Source: Saccopteryx bilineata (taxonomy: Eukaryota; Chordata; Mammalia; Chiroptera; Emballonuridae). Taken from it: a DNA stretch of 64,000 bases. The position numbers and the translations under genes are program-made. The notes under the pieces were generated by a model. It made no database searches, was not told the DNA's origin, and saw only the letters and a list, made by a program, of their open reading frames with translations. The stretch covers positions 97,452,074-97,516,073 of the forward strand of contig NC_089490.1 in NCBI RefSeq assembly GCF_036850765.1. Direction: 5' to 3'. This document shows positions 13,201 to 27,615 of the stretch, piece by piece (position 1 is the first letter of the stretch; every line of letters begins with the position of its first letter).

Positions 13201-16200
13201 ATATTTTCTAAGTGTATGTCTTCCCTAATGGACTATGAGCTTAGAGAAGGAGGAGGACCCTTTTAAATTTCCACTGTATCCCAAATGCCTGGCCCAGGGT
13301 AGAGACTTCATATTACTTATTGAACAAAATGATGAATTCCAGGTGGAGGCAGCCACCTGTGCAAGGCAGAAGGCCGTGAAGGAGGCTGGTGTGCATGGAG
13401 AATTCTAAGCAGACCCATGCTGATGGAGCATGCCAGGCTTTCGTGTGGTGGGTACAGGAAGAGTGATGGAGATCAGGCTGGTGAGGCAGACAAGAACCAG
13501 ATCACAAGAGGCCTTCTTAATCCCTTTTTACATGGTATACAGATCTGCCTCATTGTGGATGGAGGGATCCAGAAGGGGAGCATGGCATTCATACATGTCA
13601 GCTTCCTTTCCCCCATGCCACCTGAATGCTCCCTTGGAAATTCATGTTTCCTTTATCAAGAAGAACTTTCCACTCCTATCATTTCTCCTGCATCTCCTAC
13701 ATTCAACCCATGAGCAGTCCTATTGGCTACACCTGATTCTAACTACTTCTCACCACTCTAGTCCAAGACACCATCATCTATAGCCCCTTACCTGGTCTCC
13801 CAACTTCCTCTAGCCTCCAGTGGTCTGTCTCCTACTAAGCAAGCAGTGTGCTCTTTCTAAAAATATAAATTAATCAGGTCAAGTCTTAGCTTAAAACCCT
13901 GAGATGGCTTCCCATCATACTTAAAAATCCAATGACCTTCCAGATACTTACCTGATAGGAAACCAAAGAAAAGAAGATTCCCCATCGTTTCCTGAATTGT
14001 TTAATCTTTAATAAAAAATAATTTTGTTTTTACCAAAGCACATTTTTAGTTAGGAAACTTAAGTGCAATTAAAACCTTGACTTTCTTATAGGCATTTCCT
14101 CCTTGGATCTTTGAAAATAACTTTCTTGATTTCAATAACCATACTTGAAGTGTTTGCAAGGAGCCTGATATACAGGGACTTGATGTTCTTTGCACTTTTG
14201 TTCAAACTCAAAAAAAAAGGGAGGAATGAAGGAAGGAAGGGAGGGAGGAAAGGTCATAGCTCTGCCTGGGAGCTAGGAAGCATTTTGGCAACCCCTGAAA
14301 ACAGTATTTATCTTCTCCTGCCATCCTGAGATCTGGTGTCAGGCAGCAGTGGCCAGCCACTTTCAGAAAAGTGACAAGAACCAGTGAGTTAGCTGTTCCT
14401 GTGCTCCTCTGATTTTGGTCTGAGTCTGTGACATCCATGGACATAGGCAATATTACTATGGTTAAAAGCATAAAAATTTAGTGTCGCATACACCTAAGTT
14501 CAAATTTCAGCTCCCATGCTTACTAGCTGTATAAACTTGGACATGTTTTCTAGCTTTCATTTTTCTTATATGAAAGGTCAAGACAATACCTACTCCACTA
14601 GTTATAGGAATTAAAAAGAGAAAATAATTATAAAATGTTTAACACAATGACTGATGCAGAGAAAAAAATGTTTCTAGTTATGACTCTAGTTGCTATGAAG
14701 ACCCTCGTTGATTTTAGTGGTTTGGACACAGCTATAAACAGGCTGCCAGGAGCCAAATCCTGGCCTTGATTATGTAATAGCTGGGTGGCTTTTCTGACCA
14801 TTACATGGGTGTAATAGTGGCCATTTACCTTGAAAGGTTGTTGTGAAGATTTCACAAACACTCAGAAAGTGCTCAGGATACTACCCGGCACAAAGTAAAT
14901 GCTGTAAAAGTATTTGCTGCTATTTTAATTACATCAGCGTCTGTCTGAGAGCTGCCCAGCCGCGCTGGCTCGACCCAGCAGCAGAGCGTGCCGTGGCTAC
15001 TGCCTCTGCCTTCACCTGTTACATCCTGCCAAACCCGCCTTCTGCCGCTTGGCCAAGAACTCAACAATGTAGAACGCATACTGCTTCAGGTTTTCTCAAG
15101 ACTTTATTTACATTATGGTATTATAGCTTGATTTATACATAAGTCACTGCAGGTTCTAGTTTAAGGCAATGTGGTATCATCAATGACAACAGAATTAAAA
15201 GCAAAAACCTTGCATCTACATCTTGACTTTGCCAGCTATGTATCCTTAAAACAGCAACTCAATTTTTCTGTGACTTTATCTTACTCCTTTTAAATGAGAT
15301 GACACCTACCTTGTAGATTGGTTATGTCCTTCAATGTTATGTAAAAACTTCCTAGTAAGCATTAAAGCACTAAATGGTTCTTTTTGTTTGTTTTTTTTGT
15401 TTTTTTACAGTGACAGAGTCAGAGAGAGGGATAGATAGGGACAGACAGACAGGAACAGAGAGAGATGAGAAGCATCAATCATTAGTTTTTTTTTCTGTTG
15501 TTGCAACACCTTAGATGTTCATTGATTGCTTTCTCATATGTGCTTTGACCATGGGGCTACAGCAGCCCGAGTAACCCCTTGCTCGAGTCAGCGACCTAGG
15601 GTCCAAGCTGGTGAGCCTTGCTCAAACCAGATGAGCCCGTGCTCAAGCTGGTGACCTCGGGCTCTTGAACCTGGGTCCTCTGCATCCCAGTCCGACGCTT
15701 TATCCACTGCGCCACCGCCTGGTCAAGCAGCACTATATGGTTTTAAAAACACGTACTATAAAAAATTTGAAACACTTGAAAAAAATTATCAGCAAATCAA
15801 TTTCTAGCATTATTATTCTATTCAGAGGAACATTTTTATCTTTGCTGGTAGCAAACTGTTGTATTAGCTCTCAAACATTTTATACACAGTACATGGTAAA
15901 CCAAGAGAGAACTGCATGGAATTCAGAAAGAAAAGAAGGGGAAAAACTTCAGTAGTTAACCTAGATGTGAAAGAAATGCTAGAGGGAGATGGCCAACCTT
16001 ATAATACTGCAAATGCTCACCTATCCAGTTTTTAAATTTACCTGGCTGAGAGAATGAAGGAACGTTCTACACTCTCAATCTTCAGTTCATTCTGATATGC
16101 TTCTTGGGTGGGTTTTTTTACCTGGAAGAAAGCAAAACAATTTGAGCAAATTCATCCTACTGAAAATCTCATTTCACCCCGGGCAGACAGCTCGGCTGGT

Positions 16201-19200
16201 TAGAGCCTCGCCCAAGGCACTGGGGTTGCAGGTTTGATCCCCAGTCAGAACACATACAGTTGATGTTTCTGTCTCTCTCCCACCCTCTCTCTCTAAAGTC
16301 ACTTAAAAAAGAAAAAAATCTCATCTCGAAAGCATCGCTCAAGTCGCCCAGGGTCCCGGCTGCCGACTTCCACCACCGACCTTCATTTCCAGTTTTAGCC
16401 ACCACAGCTCTCCCTCATTAAACGCCGACGCACACCCAGCCCCAACTCCCCCACTTTCAGGCCCTTGCTCACAGTGTCCCCTCTGCCTGCAGTGCCTTTC
16501 CCTGCATCTCAGCATGGCCAGGTGTGACCTAGAGTTGGCTCTTCCCTCAAAAAGATTTCCTCAGTTCTCTCTCTTTCCTAGCTGCCATCCATCCCTCCTC
16601 CACGTCTCACCAAAAGCTGCACTCTCTTTACTTTCTGAACTCCCAACCAGAAACTCTGCTTTCAGTGATATTTATTACTGTCTATTTTCAAACTGCTTAT
16701 ACATAATGTATTGTTTTCCCTATTAGTTGCTAAGCCCCTGGAGAGAACGGTGTGGGGACAAAGACAAAAAGAATCATGCTTCCATTTATCCTTATATTTT
16801 CCACCAAACCTATTGCCATGTTGTTTATAGAAGTTTTCAATAAATATCTTATGAATAAATTTTAATGTATGAATGAACAAATGATGAGTAAATAAACGAA
16901 CACATGAACAGTAATACATGGAAAAGAAAAAATTAAAAGATGATTATCAAAAAGATTTTTCTCTAATACTTTTTTTTTGTATTTTTTTTTTTTTCCTTAA
17001 GCTGGAAATGGGGAGAGACAGTCAGACAGACTCCCGCATGCGCCCGACCGGGATCCACCCGGCACGCCCACCAGGGGCGACGCTCTGCCCACCAGGGGGC
17101 GATGCTCTGCCCCTCCGGGCCATCGCTCTGCCATGACCAGAGCCACTCTAGCGCCTGGGGCAGAGGCCAAGGAGCCATCCCCAGAGCCCGGGCCATCTTT
17201 GCTCCAATGGAGCCTTGGCTGCGGGAGGGGAAGAGAGAGACAGAGAGAAAGGAGGGGGTGGGGGTGGAGAAGCAAATGGGCGCTTCTCCTATGTGCCCTG
17301 GCCGGGAATCGAACCCGGGTCCCCCGCACGCCAGGCCGATGCTCTACCACTGAGCCAACCGGCCAGGGCCTCTCTAATATTTTTTTAGGTTAAAAACAAT
17401 CTTCCCACAGAAGCACAGACCTTCATTCCAGCCAAGGAGAGCATGTTGTTCAGTTTATACATCCCAGACTGCACCGGTGTTGTATACAACAGGGCATCAT
17501 TAAACTGGAAGAAACATGTCAGAGGATGAAGTAAAGAAAACAAATTTCAGCTGCAAAGTTATTGATAAGACACGGAAATAAAGGAAAAGTATTACTTCTT
17601 TATTAAAAGCTCACTGAATAAATACTTATGTTCTGCTTCCGGAAAATAGAACCACCCAGAAAGTTTTATTAAAATATTATTAAAAAGGCAATTTCTTAAA
17701 AAATGTATTTTCTTTCCAAGTTCTGTGGACAGATTTAATGGTTTCTGAATTTTAAGTCCTTCTAAGGTATTACAATCTGCCTAAACAAATAATTGATTGA
17801 ATCCAGTTTTCCAAATTAAAATGAAATTAAATTCAAAGAGAAAATAATTTTCTGGTTAAACACCTTTGTTTCCTATACTTGAAATGCATGGAAGCAATAC
17901 ATTCAGTCAAAGATCCCACTAAAACTACTATTTGAATGTGCTAATGTACAAATGTCTCCTTCCATAAAGCAACTCTGCCTGCCTGTGGCCCATCAGAAAT
18001 ATACATAGCCACCTACCAGGAAGAACACTCGGGGCTGCATGACCTTCCGAGATAGCTTCATCAGGGTGCCTTCTTTCAGAAAAACCTGGTTCATCCAAAC
18101 AGACACCCATTTAGTCCTATACCATTACAACACAACAATGTACATATAATTTCCTTTTCAACTTTCTTTCCCCAGATTTTCTTCTGTGCAGGCTGGGTGG
18201 ACATAGTTTCCTTGTGATTTTTTAAAGTCATGGTTTCTTTTAAAACCCTGTAAGTCATTTAGGAATTGGACAAGGCTGCAGTTTCATAAATCCAATATTG
18301 GTCCCAGCGGTAAACTATGCGGTCTGAAATGTAATTGACCCAGCATGCACTTTACCCAGAGGCACAGCCAACATCCTGACAATTGTATTTTGTAATTTCC
18401 CTGAATTCATTCCTTGGGCCATTTTTATGCTCGATTAGGAGCAACAAAATACCAATTTTCTCCTTCCCCTCATAAGCCTCTCTTACATGAAAGATTTTAA
18501 TTAAATTGTCTTTAAAGTTGTGTGAGGTCAGCTAGTATTACACAATAAAATTATCCTATTTAATCAGATAACTCTGTGGGGTCCCTTACCATTCTTCTAA
18601 TTCAATCATACTTCTTGTCACAGTGTCTTAAGTCATGAGCATTTTGAATGGATAGAATGAACTTATTTGAACCAGACTGGGTCAATGAGGAGTAACAATA
18701 ACAACCTATTTTCATAACTGAAATGAAAATTAGCTACAAACTGTGCCTAAAATCATTGCATTAAATTAGCAAAAGTCACTCTAAAACAGTATTTTTCAAC
18801 CAACGGTCTATGAAATGGTCTGCCAGAAATTTTATACCAGTCTGTGAAAGAGTTCACCACCCCAATGTTGTATAAAAATTATAGACCCAATGATCTTAGT
18901 TAAATTCGCTTATGCCTAGGGGTGATTTTTGCCTTTAGCAGTCCCCAAAATAATTCTTCTTCACAGGTCTCCAAGTGTTTAAAACACTTACCCGTCCAGG
19001 CTGCACTATTTCATGGTGCCCGTTTAAGCTGTACTGAATTTGCATAAGTTTCTGGAAGTTGTCCTACAGAAATAGAATGCAGAGCACATGAGGGTCCTGG
19101 CTTCCAGGTTCATCAGCACACCAGCCACTGAAATCAGATACTTACTCCTTGCTTCATGGTGTCATTGGCGTGGTTGGCTACCTCTATCACAACAGCAAGG

Positions 19201-22200
19201 GCATCTAAAACATGTAGGAACAGAAGGAGCGTTCGGTCATTACCAATGAATTGCAACATTAAGCAATTCCAGGTGACAAGATGGATAGTTCACAACAACC
19301 ACCCTCTGGAGGATCTCAATTAACTGTGAGCAGGCAGAAATATGGATGATGAGGATGATGAGATTCAGTGGGGGCATGAAACAGGCAAAAGAATAGTACT
19401 TAGGAAAAAAATGAGCCAAAGAAACCTTACAGACTGTATGTTTCAATGTATGCATGTCATGTGCTGAGGTTTGATGATCCTGTTGAGGTTTACAAGGATA
19501 AGGATAGAATTTCACCTGGAAGCTAGGGACCATTCTAGTATAAACGGCCTTAGGGAGACAAAGATCCTGGAACAGGAAACCAGAACTACAAGAAGCAACT
19601 ATGTAAGAGGGTCAGGGGAAATGTCATACGGAAGTCTAGCAGACTAGACCTTAGGAAATTACAAGACTTATTTTGTAAGCTGCATTATTTAGCTTCATCT
19701 GTACTTTATTCTTTTTTATTAACCCCTTGCCTTTAGCAGATTGTTTTTTAATGCTCTAGTCTTATTATATGTTATAAAAAAAAAAAAGTCTGAACTTTGT
19801 CTCCTTTTGGACGACAGTTGTTCTCAACCCAGGACAGTAATGTTCCTGAGGGATAGTTGGACATGTGTAAAAAAAATTTTTTGTTGTCACATGACTGGGA
19901 AGGTCTACTGCTTTAGTGGGTAGAAGCGAGGGATGCTAAACATCCTGTGATACTAAATAGACACCCCGACAAAGAAGGTTATTCCACACAATATGACAGT
20001 AGCACTACTGCTGAGAAAAGCTGGGAGTGTTGAGGACAGAACATGCCCTCCTGAGGCTGGTGTGGCAGTGACAGGAATCATCAGCAAAAGAACAATAAAA
20101 AAATCAATTTCTGGAAAGGGGCTGGGGAGTTTTGGTCCAGCTACTATAATGTACCAAGAGATTCTGTATCTGGTATCAATTTCTGTAGTCCGTAAATATA
20201 AATGTATAATTATATTATTACCACCATTATCAAAGGAAAGCAATATTTCCTTATAGAGACCCCACCATACATCAGAATGTACTGCACCCAGCACTGATCA
20301 TGCAGATAATCAAGAGATGACCCTGGGCACATTCCCTGCTTTCTGGCCTGTCTGAACTCCAACTGGGCAGGGAGAGAAGCTTTTGGATGAAGTCATAAAG
20401 CTGCTGCTGTCTGCTCCCCTGGATTCCAAACTCTGAATTCTCCCATCCATTCAGTAATTCTGCCCTCTCCATGCCATCCATTGAAGAGGCCCTAGTGACT
20501 CTGTTCCTTTAACTCTTCTGCCAACTTTCCAAAGGTGTATTTGTCTCAGTTTCCCCACCCTTGGGCAATCTCCTTTACAACTGCCCACCTTTTTGCTGTC
20601 ACGCCTCTGACCACACAGTGCACCCCTTGTTTACTGCCTACTCTCAGTTTTTGCTAAAGTGTGTAATTCCCTTTAAACAACCTCTTTAATCTCTGGCCCT
20701 GTACTTGTTTTATCTATAAAATGGAGCTAATAATTCACTGTCCTTGAAGGCAGAAGCCCTGGAACAGATGTCTTCTTGAGGCCCTATTTGCTAAGATCTG
20801 TTTAATATTTTCATCTTCACGAGACAGATTCGGACCTGGAATGCCCACTCTTGCTCCTACCTACCCTTCAAGCTCATCTCCAGCCCCACTTCTCTCTTCA
20901 CAAAGCTCTGCCTCTTCAATCCTCACACTTTTCTCTCTCTTCCAAATGATTCTGTCCTGTTCAGTGCATGCTCACTTTACAGCCATCTGCTTTGTTCTTA
21001 GTCTGCTGGGCAGGCTTTTTTCTTGAGCTAGATTATGTGTCCACCAAAGACAAGAAGTATGTCATACCCCCACTCCAAACCTTTCCTTTAAAAAAGCACT
21101 TTTATAAGCATAACACTTGCAAATAGAAGATGATAGAGGAGAAAGAAAATAATTAAGAGAATAAGAATCTCTACACCAGTGGTCCCCAACCTTTTTTGGG
21201 CCACGGACCGGTTTAATGTCAGAAAATATTTTCACGGACCAGCCTTTAGGGTGGGATGGATAAATGTATCACATGACCGAGACAAGTGTCAAGAGTGAGT
21301 CTTTTAGACAGATGTAACAGAGGGAATCTGGTCTTTTTTTTTTTTTGTATTTTTCTGAAGCTGGAAATGGGGAGAGACAGACTCCCGCATGCGCCCGCCG
21401 GGCGCGACCAGGATCCACCCGGCACGCCCACCAGGGGCGACGCTCTGCCCACGGGGGGGGGGGGGGGGGGGGCGTGCTCTGCCCCTCCGGGGCGTCGCTC
21501 TGCCGCAACCAGAGCCACTCTAGCGCCTGGGGCAGAGGCCAAGGAGTCATCCCCAGCGCCCGGGCCATCTTTTGCTCCAATGGAGCCTTGGCTGCGGGAG
21601 GGGAAGAGAGAGACAGAGAGGAAGGAGGGGGGGGTGGAGAAACAAATGGGCGCTTCTCCTGTGTGCCCTGGCCGGGAATCAAACCCGGGTCTCCCGCACG
21701 CCAGGCCGACGCTCTACCGCTGAGCCAACCGGCCAGGGCCTGGAATCTGGTCATTTTTAAAAAATAAAACATCATTCACGTCATACACTGTTGGTGGGAA
21801 TGTAAAGTAGTACAACCATTATGGAAGAAAGTATGGTGGTTCCTCAAAAAACTGAAAATAGAACTACCTTATGACCCAGCAATCCCTCTACTGAGTATAT
21901 ACCCCAAAAACTCAGAAACATTGATACGTAAAGACACATGCAGCCCCATGTTCATTGCAGCATTGTTCACAGTGGCCAGGACATGGAAACAACCAAAAAG
22001 CCAGTCAATAGGTGACTGGATAAAGATGATGTGGCACATATACACTATGAAATACTACTCAGCCATAAGAAATGATGACATCGGATCATTTACAGCAAAA
22101 TGGTGGGATCTTGATAACATTATACGAAGTGAAATAAATAAATCAGAAAAAACCAGGAACTGCATTATTCCATACGTAGGTGGGACATAAAAGTCAGACT

Positions 22201-25200
22201 AAGAGTCATTGATAAGAGTGTGGTGGTTAGGGGGGGGAGGGGGGAAAGGGAGAGCGAAAGGGGGAGGGGGAGGAGCACAAAGAAAACTAGATAGAAGGTG
22301 ACAGAGGACAATCTGACTTTGGGTGATGGGTATGCAACATAATTGAACGACAAGATAACCTGGACATGTTATCTTTGAATATATGTATCCTGATTTATTG
22401 ATGTCGCCCCATTAAAAAAATAAAATTATTAAAAAAAAACAAAAACAAAAAAATCATCGTTCAGACTTAAATATAAATAAAACGAAAATAATGTAAGTTA
22501 TTTATTCTTTCTCTGCGGACCGGTACCAAATGGCCCACCGACAGGTACCGGTCCGCGGTTCCGGGGTTGGGGACCACTGCTCTACACTATGGATTAAAAA
22601 CCTGTTCAACTTTGTAACCTGAAAATGTAAAGGATGTACAAGACTGTGATCAAAATACATAAAACTAATGGGATGAATGTGGACCTGTTTAATGTGTCTC
22701 TCTGCAGATTAGAACAAGGGATAGACCCATGACATTTGAAAGAGGTAGTATGGGGATAAACAGAAACACCACTATCCTGTACAGAAGTGATCCTTGTGTG
22801 TGTGTTTGTGTGTGTGTGTGTGAAAGAGAAACACATGCACGCAGGCACACACAGTGGATTATCCCATGAATATCAATGAGTCCACTGTAGTGTAACGGGC
22901 TATTCCCCTTAAGTACTACTGAGCATGAGGGGTGGAGATGGGTAAGGCTAATGCCCATCATTAAACAGTCCCAGAACAATACACTATTTTAGATATTATC
23001 CCTGACTTGTTTAGTTTGGTCACCTCATAGACTTATGATTTTAAAGCTTGAAAGGACCTTGCAGATTAACTGGTTCCATCCCTGATTTGAAAGCAATGGA
23101 CATTCAGAGAAGGTGAATTTACATCTAGCAAGGGTGACAGCACAGGACGATGAAGCTCCCTGACCCACACCATGCTGGGTCCCCTCTCTCAGGAGGCTGC
23201 TCCCATGGCAGCTGACCATGGCCGCTCCTGCCCCCTAATATTAGCCACATGCAGTTTAACTGACCACTCTATCTAGTTCTATTTTAATCCCCTCCAAATA
23301 GGGTTATTTTGAAAAAAGCTTCTTATGAATACAACAGGATTTTGTTATATTTTTAATTTCTAGGTCCAAATAAACATAATATATAAAAACTTCTGCAATA
23401 AATAACACAAAAATGATTTACCTTGAGTGTCTCTGTAATCTCCACAGTCTTCTAATAGGTTTTTTAAATAATCTAGAAACAGAAAAGAAATTATAGTATT
23501 TAGTACAAATAAAGCTGTAAGAAGGAAAATATTTATACTTGTCTTTTTAATTCAATATTTCAGTCATTCTTGTTGGTTAATATACATACAAGTTTAATCT
23601 GTGCCAACTTTCTAAAAATGTGAAAAAGTAAAGATCGATTTGAAATCAGGACACAGAATCAGAGCTGGAAAGAGCCAGAAACATCACACTGGTCCTTTTA
23701 GAGATGGGGAATCAGGTTACCGAGGAAAGGGTCTCACCTAAGTCACACAACCTCTCTGTGGCATAGCCAGGAATGAACCCAGGGCTCCCAATGTCCAGTT
23801 CAGGCCTTTTACTCCAACACGCATGGAATACTTTAATCTCAAGATCAGATTTATGTCTGGTACAAAATTCTAAGCATCAGTAGATTGAATGCCTAATGGA
23901 CACTTAGGCTTGTTGATCTAAGAGTCTAACAATGCCAGAACACCAGAGTAATGCAATACACTAGACCACTGACTCTCAAATAGGGGTGAATTTGCTTCCT
24001 AGGGGTCATCTGAAAATGTCTGGATATATTTCTGATTGTCATAACTGGAGGCTACTGGTATCTATTGGTTAGAGGTCAGCGATGTTGCTAAAATCCTACA
24101 AATGCACAGGGCAGACCCACAGCTATTGTCTGACCCCAAGTATCACTAGAGCTGCAGCTGAGAAACCTGATCTAGGTGAAGATGGTCTGTGAATGAGCAA
24201 TGTGATATATAGTGGTTCTTATACTATGGGAAAAAATTAAGGCAATAGGTTATTGTTACTAAATCTTTAATACAAAGGAATGTATAGGGTTTCAAGGTAA
24301 TAATTTCTTCTTTGTTGAGAAATGTTGGATGGCTTCCCATTACCTATCAAATTAAATTCCATTGCCTGGTATTTAGAGTACTCCTCTCCCCCACTACATG
24401 GTCCCTATTAACTTTCTGATTTTTCTCTCTTGCTACTGCCTCACACAGGCCCTTTGTTCTTACCAAAGTTTAATTCTTCACAACTCCTTAAACATTTCCC
24501 ATGTGTTCTCTGGCTCCACACTCTTTGACTCTAATGTTCCCGTTTTCTGAATCCTTCCTCTGTCTCTGCAAATAAAAATTCTCCTCATATTCTTCAAGGC
24601 TCGTCTCAAATTCCTCCTCTCCTACCAAACCTTCCATATAAACGAAGTATTCTCTCCCTCTGAATAATACATTACACGACAGTTACTCATTTTATGCCTT
24701 TTATCATTTTTGTTTTCATTTGACTCAAAGCTCCTTGTGGGCAGGACCCACATCTGAGTCATCTTTCTATCTCTCATAGCACTCAGCAGGGGCCTTTGCA
24801 TACAAGGGGCAAAAAATGCTTAGAATAAAAATAATAATAATTTCTTTTTTAGACAGAATTGTGTCTTAGTTTAGAAAAAAAGCAATAAAGGCTGAAACCA
24901 ATCCCAATGACAGTGGGACTTGAGAAAATGGGAAGGAAAGGCATGTTAAGAGACTGAATGCATTTTTATCAGACTCAATCTCTATTATCAATATTATGGA
25001 GTATATAACTTCATTCCATGGATTTATGAAATCATGCTGAAAGGCACAAAGGCAAACTTGGTGTTAGTGTCAGCTTTTCAAACTTAATATCATACATGAC
25101 ATAAACATACACACCCAAGTGCTGAAACTCGGTATATCTTTGAGACCGGGATCCAAGAACCTGTGTGAGTCTAGACATGCATATTATAAATACCCAGTGC

Positions 25201-27584
25201 TGGCAGGCAGCCATGGTGAGATAGTGTGCATGACAACATTAAGCTCCCATGCGCCACAGTATAGGTTCTATCTTGTCAGAGACCATCGCTAGCAATTTAG
25301 ATCTTTTTTTTTTTTAATTTATTTATTTATTTTTTATTGATTGATTTTTAGAGGGGGGGGGAGAGAGAGAGAGAGAGAGAAAGAGAGAAAGAGGAGGAGC
25401 AGGAAGCATCAACTCCCATATGTGCCTTGACCTGGCAAGCCGAAGGTTTCGAACCGGCAACCTCAGTGTTCCAGGTCGATGCTTTATCCCACTGCGCCAC
25501 CACAGGTCAGGCTAGCAATTTAGATCTTAAAGTAATCTGAACACAGATGTTGGAGAGTATGCTTCCAATCAATCAGATAAGAAAACAACAAAAAGTAACA
25601 AAACACACTGATTATACATTACACTTAGCTTTACCAGGAGATGAAAATTAATCTCACTCTGATTCCACTCAGAATGCCTACCACATATAAACCATGTTTG
25701 ATGAGTCTAAATATTATATTTAACTTGTTCATGAGTGACAGAGTTGGAGAAAAAAATTAATACTCTTAGATGTTTTCAATATCTAGTCTACCTCACCTGA
25801 CCAGGTGGTAGCACAGTGGATAGAGCGCTGGACTGGGATGCAGAGGACTCAGGTTCGAGACCCAGAGGCCGCCAGTTTGAGTGCAGGCTCATCTGGTTTG
25901 AGCAAGGCTCACCAGCTTGGACCCAAGGTTGCTGGCTCAAGCAAGGGGTCACTCGGTCTGCTATTGCCCCCCAGTCGAGGCACATATGAAAAATCAATCA
26001 ATTAACAACTAAGGAACCACAATGAAGAACTGATGTTTCTCATCTCTCTCCCTTCCTGTCTGTCCCTATCTGTCCTTCTCTCTGACTCTGTCTCTGCCAC
26101 ACACACACAAAAAAAAAATCATCTACTTCATTAATCAAAAGTGATATTCCTTAAAGCCTCTAGACAGCTGAAGAGTGTGGAAAGGAAAGCAGATTTACAT
26201 AAGTATCAGGTTCATGGCAAGTTCCTCTTTTGTCTTCAATGCTTGACAACAGAACTGAGACATTTCTCTAAACTGAACCAGCTTGCTGGGAGATGTCCGT
26301 ATTAGGAAATCCTGACCTCAGAATCACTGGACTGAGCCTGATAAGCTTCTGAGCTGCACTTTCTTTCTTTGTACACAAGCTCAGCTGCTGTCCACCAACC
26401 TGAACCTTCAGGAACAGAGTGGAAACACACAAATTGGCTGAAGAGAAAACCCACCATTAAGATGAGTGTCACAAAATTGTGCTATTAATAAAGGAAGTAA
26501 TGGAGTTAGGTTTTTTCCTTGACAATTTAAAAAAAAATCTTAAAATTCAGCTTTCAAGTCGACATTCCAAAATTAATTTTTAGAAAGTCAACTTTCCAAC
26601 ATATCCATCCATCCACCCATCCATCCATCCATATTTTCAGGGCAACCTTTTCAAGAAAGACAAGACCATGACCACCCTTAATTAAGAATCAATCACTCAG
26701 GCCTGACCTGTGGTGACACAGTGGATAAAGCATTGACCTAGGAACACTGAGGTCGCTGGTTCGAAACCCTGGGCTTGCCTGGTCAAGGCACATATGAGAG
26801 TTGATGCTTCCTGCTCCTCTCTCTCTCTCTCTCTTTCCCCTCTCTATAAAATGAATAAATAAAATCTAAAAAAATAAAATAAAATCTTTAAAAATAATTT
26901 TTAAAAAGAATCAATTAGTGTCTTAACTATAGAATGAGAACATGAGGGATCACCCTGAGTCAGATGGGAGGAGCAATGAAACCACCAGCCGCCTCAGGGA
27001 CTGTTATAACCAAGGTGAAACCCAGGAAAGGAGACCAGACAGACATGACTGTATTGGTCACAGTGAATTGTTTACTACATACCATTTAAGACCTAGTATC
27101 CTACAGGAGTTCCATTTTTAAAGAATGAGAAGAGAGTAGTCAATTCTACTTACCATGTTAGACATGTAGTAGTATGACCTTCCTGCTTCTGCCAAATCAA
27201 ACTAAGCATTTTTTTAAATTCCGATAATAAAAATGCCACAAACGCTATAGAGGTTATTTCTATCCAAAGGTTGGTGCAGCCTGCATGGGCACCACAAAAT
27301 GTACTTTCTGGCCACCAGGTGGCATTGTTGGTCAATAAAAGTTAAAATTAACCCCCATCATCTCAAAGGCCGTGTAAATTAATTTTGTATTCATTTCAGA
27401 GACCCAGAGTGAAAAAATGAGGACCCAACAAATATTGTACCTTGTTGCAGGTCTAAATTTTCTATATAAAGGTTCTTAGTAAGCCTTACCACCCATGATC
27501 ACACAATCAATGAATAATTAATTTTAAAGCAGAAAGTTTTTCAGAAGTAGTTAACCTTTCCTAAAAATGAGTCATCTGTGGGAG

Positions 27585-27615
<31 letters not shown>

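Larger units (their letters stand above)
9722..16041 (-). other. FGD6 6.3-kb intron
   Basis: The intron is dominated by old repeats: L2 fragments of both orientations (12165-13945), MIR copies (11240-11490, 14478-14650, 14740-14925, 15160-15345) and one younger SINE at 15380-15728. The stretch 9960-11220 is AT-rich with a short TG-rich microsatellite near 10490-10515 and nothing else recognisable. Confidence 0.7.
21177..22579. mobile_element. Non-autonomous hAT element, interrupted by a SINE and an L1
   Basis: Termini cagtggtccccaacc and ggttggggaccactg are perfect inverted repeats. Both flanks carry the same 8-bp duplication CTCTACAC (21169-21176 and 22580-22587), the hAT signature. Own sequence is about 21177-21333, 21753-21777 and 22442-22579. 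The remainder is a SINE with its target duplication, and an L1 3' end. It contains no transposase. Confidence 0.9.
19205..23421 (-). other. FGD6 4.2-kb intron
   Basis: The intron contains a MER5A-like fragment (19818-20040), a possible L2 piece (20830-21060) and the composite hAT element at 21177-22579 with a SINE and an L1 inside. A TG microsatellite is at 22794-22822. Stretches 20290-20800 and 22840-23420 show nothing clear. Confidence 0.65.

Noticed and set aside
21269..21775. Open frames of up to 168 codons on both strands
   Set aside because: They lie within a GC-rich SINE and its flanks and recur at 16969-17371, 38079-38450 and 61351-61724, so they are repeat sequence and not a gene family.
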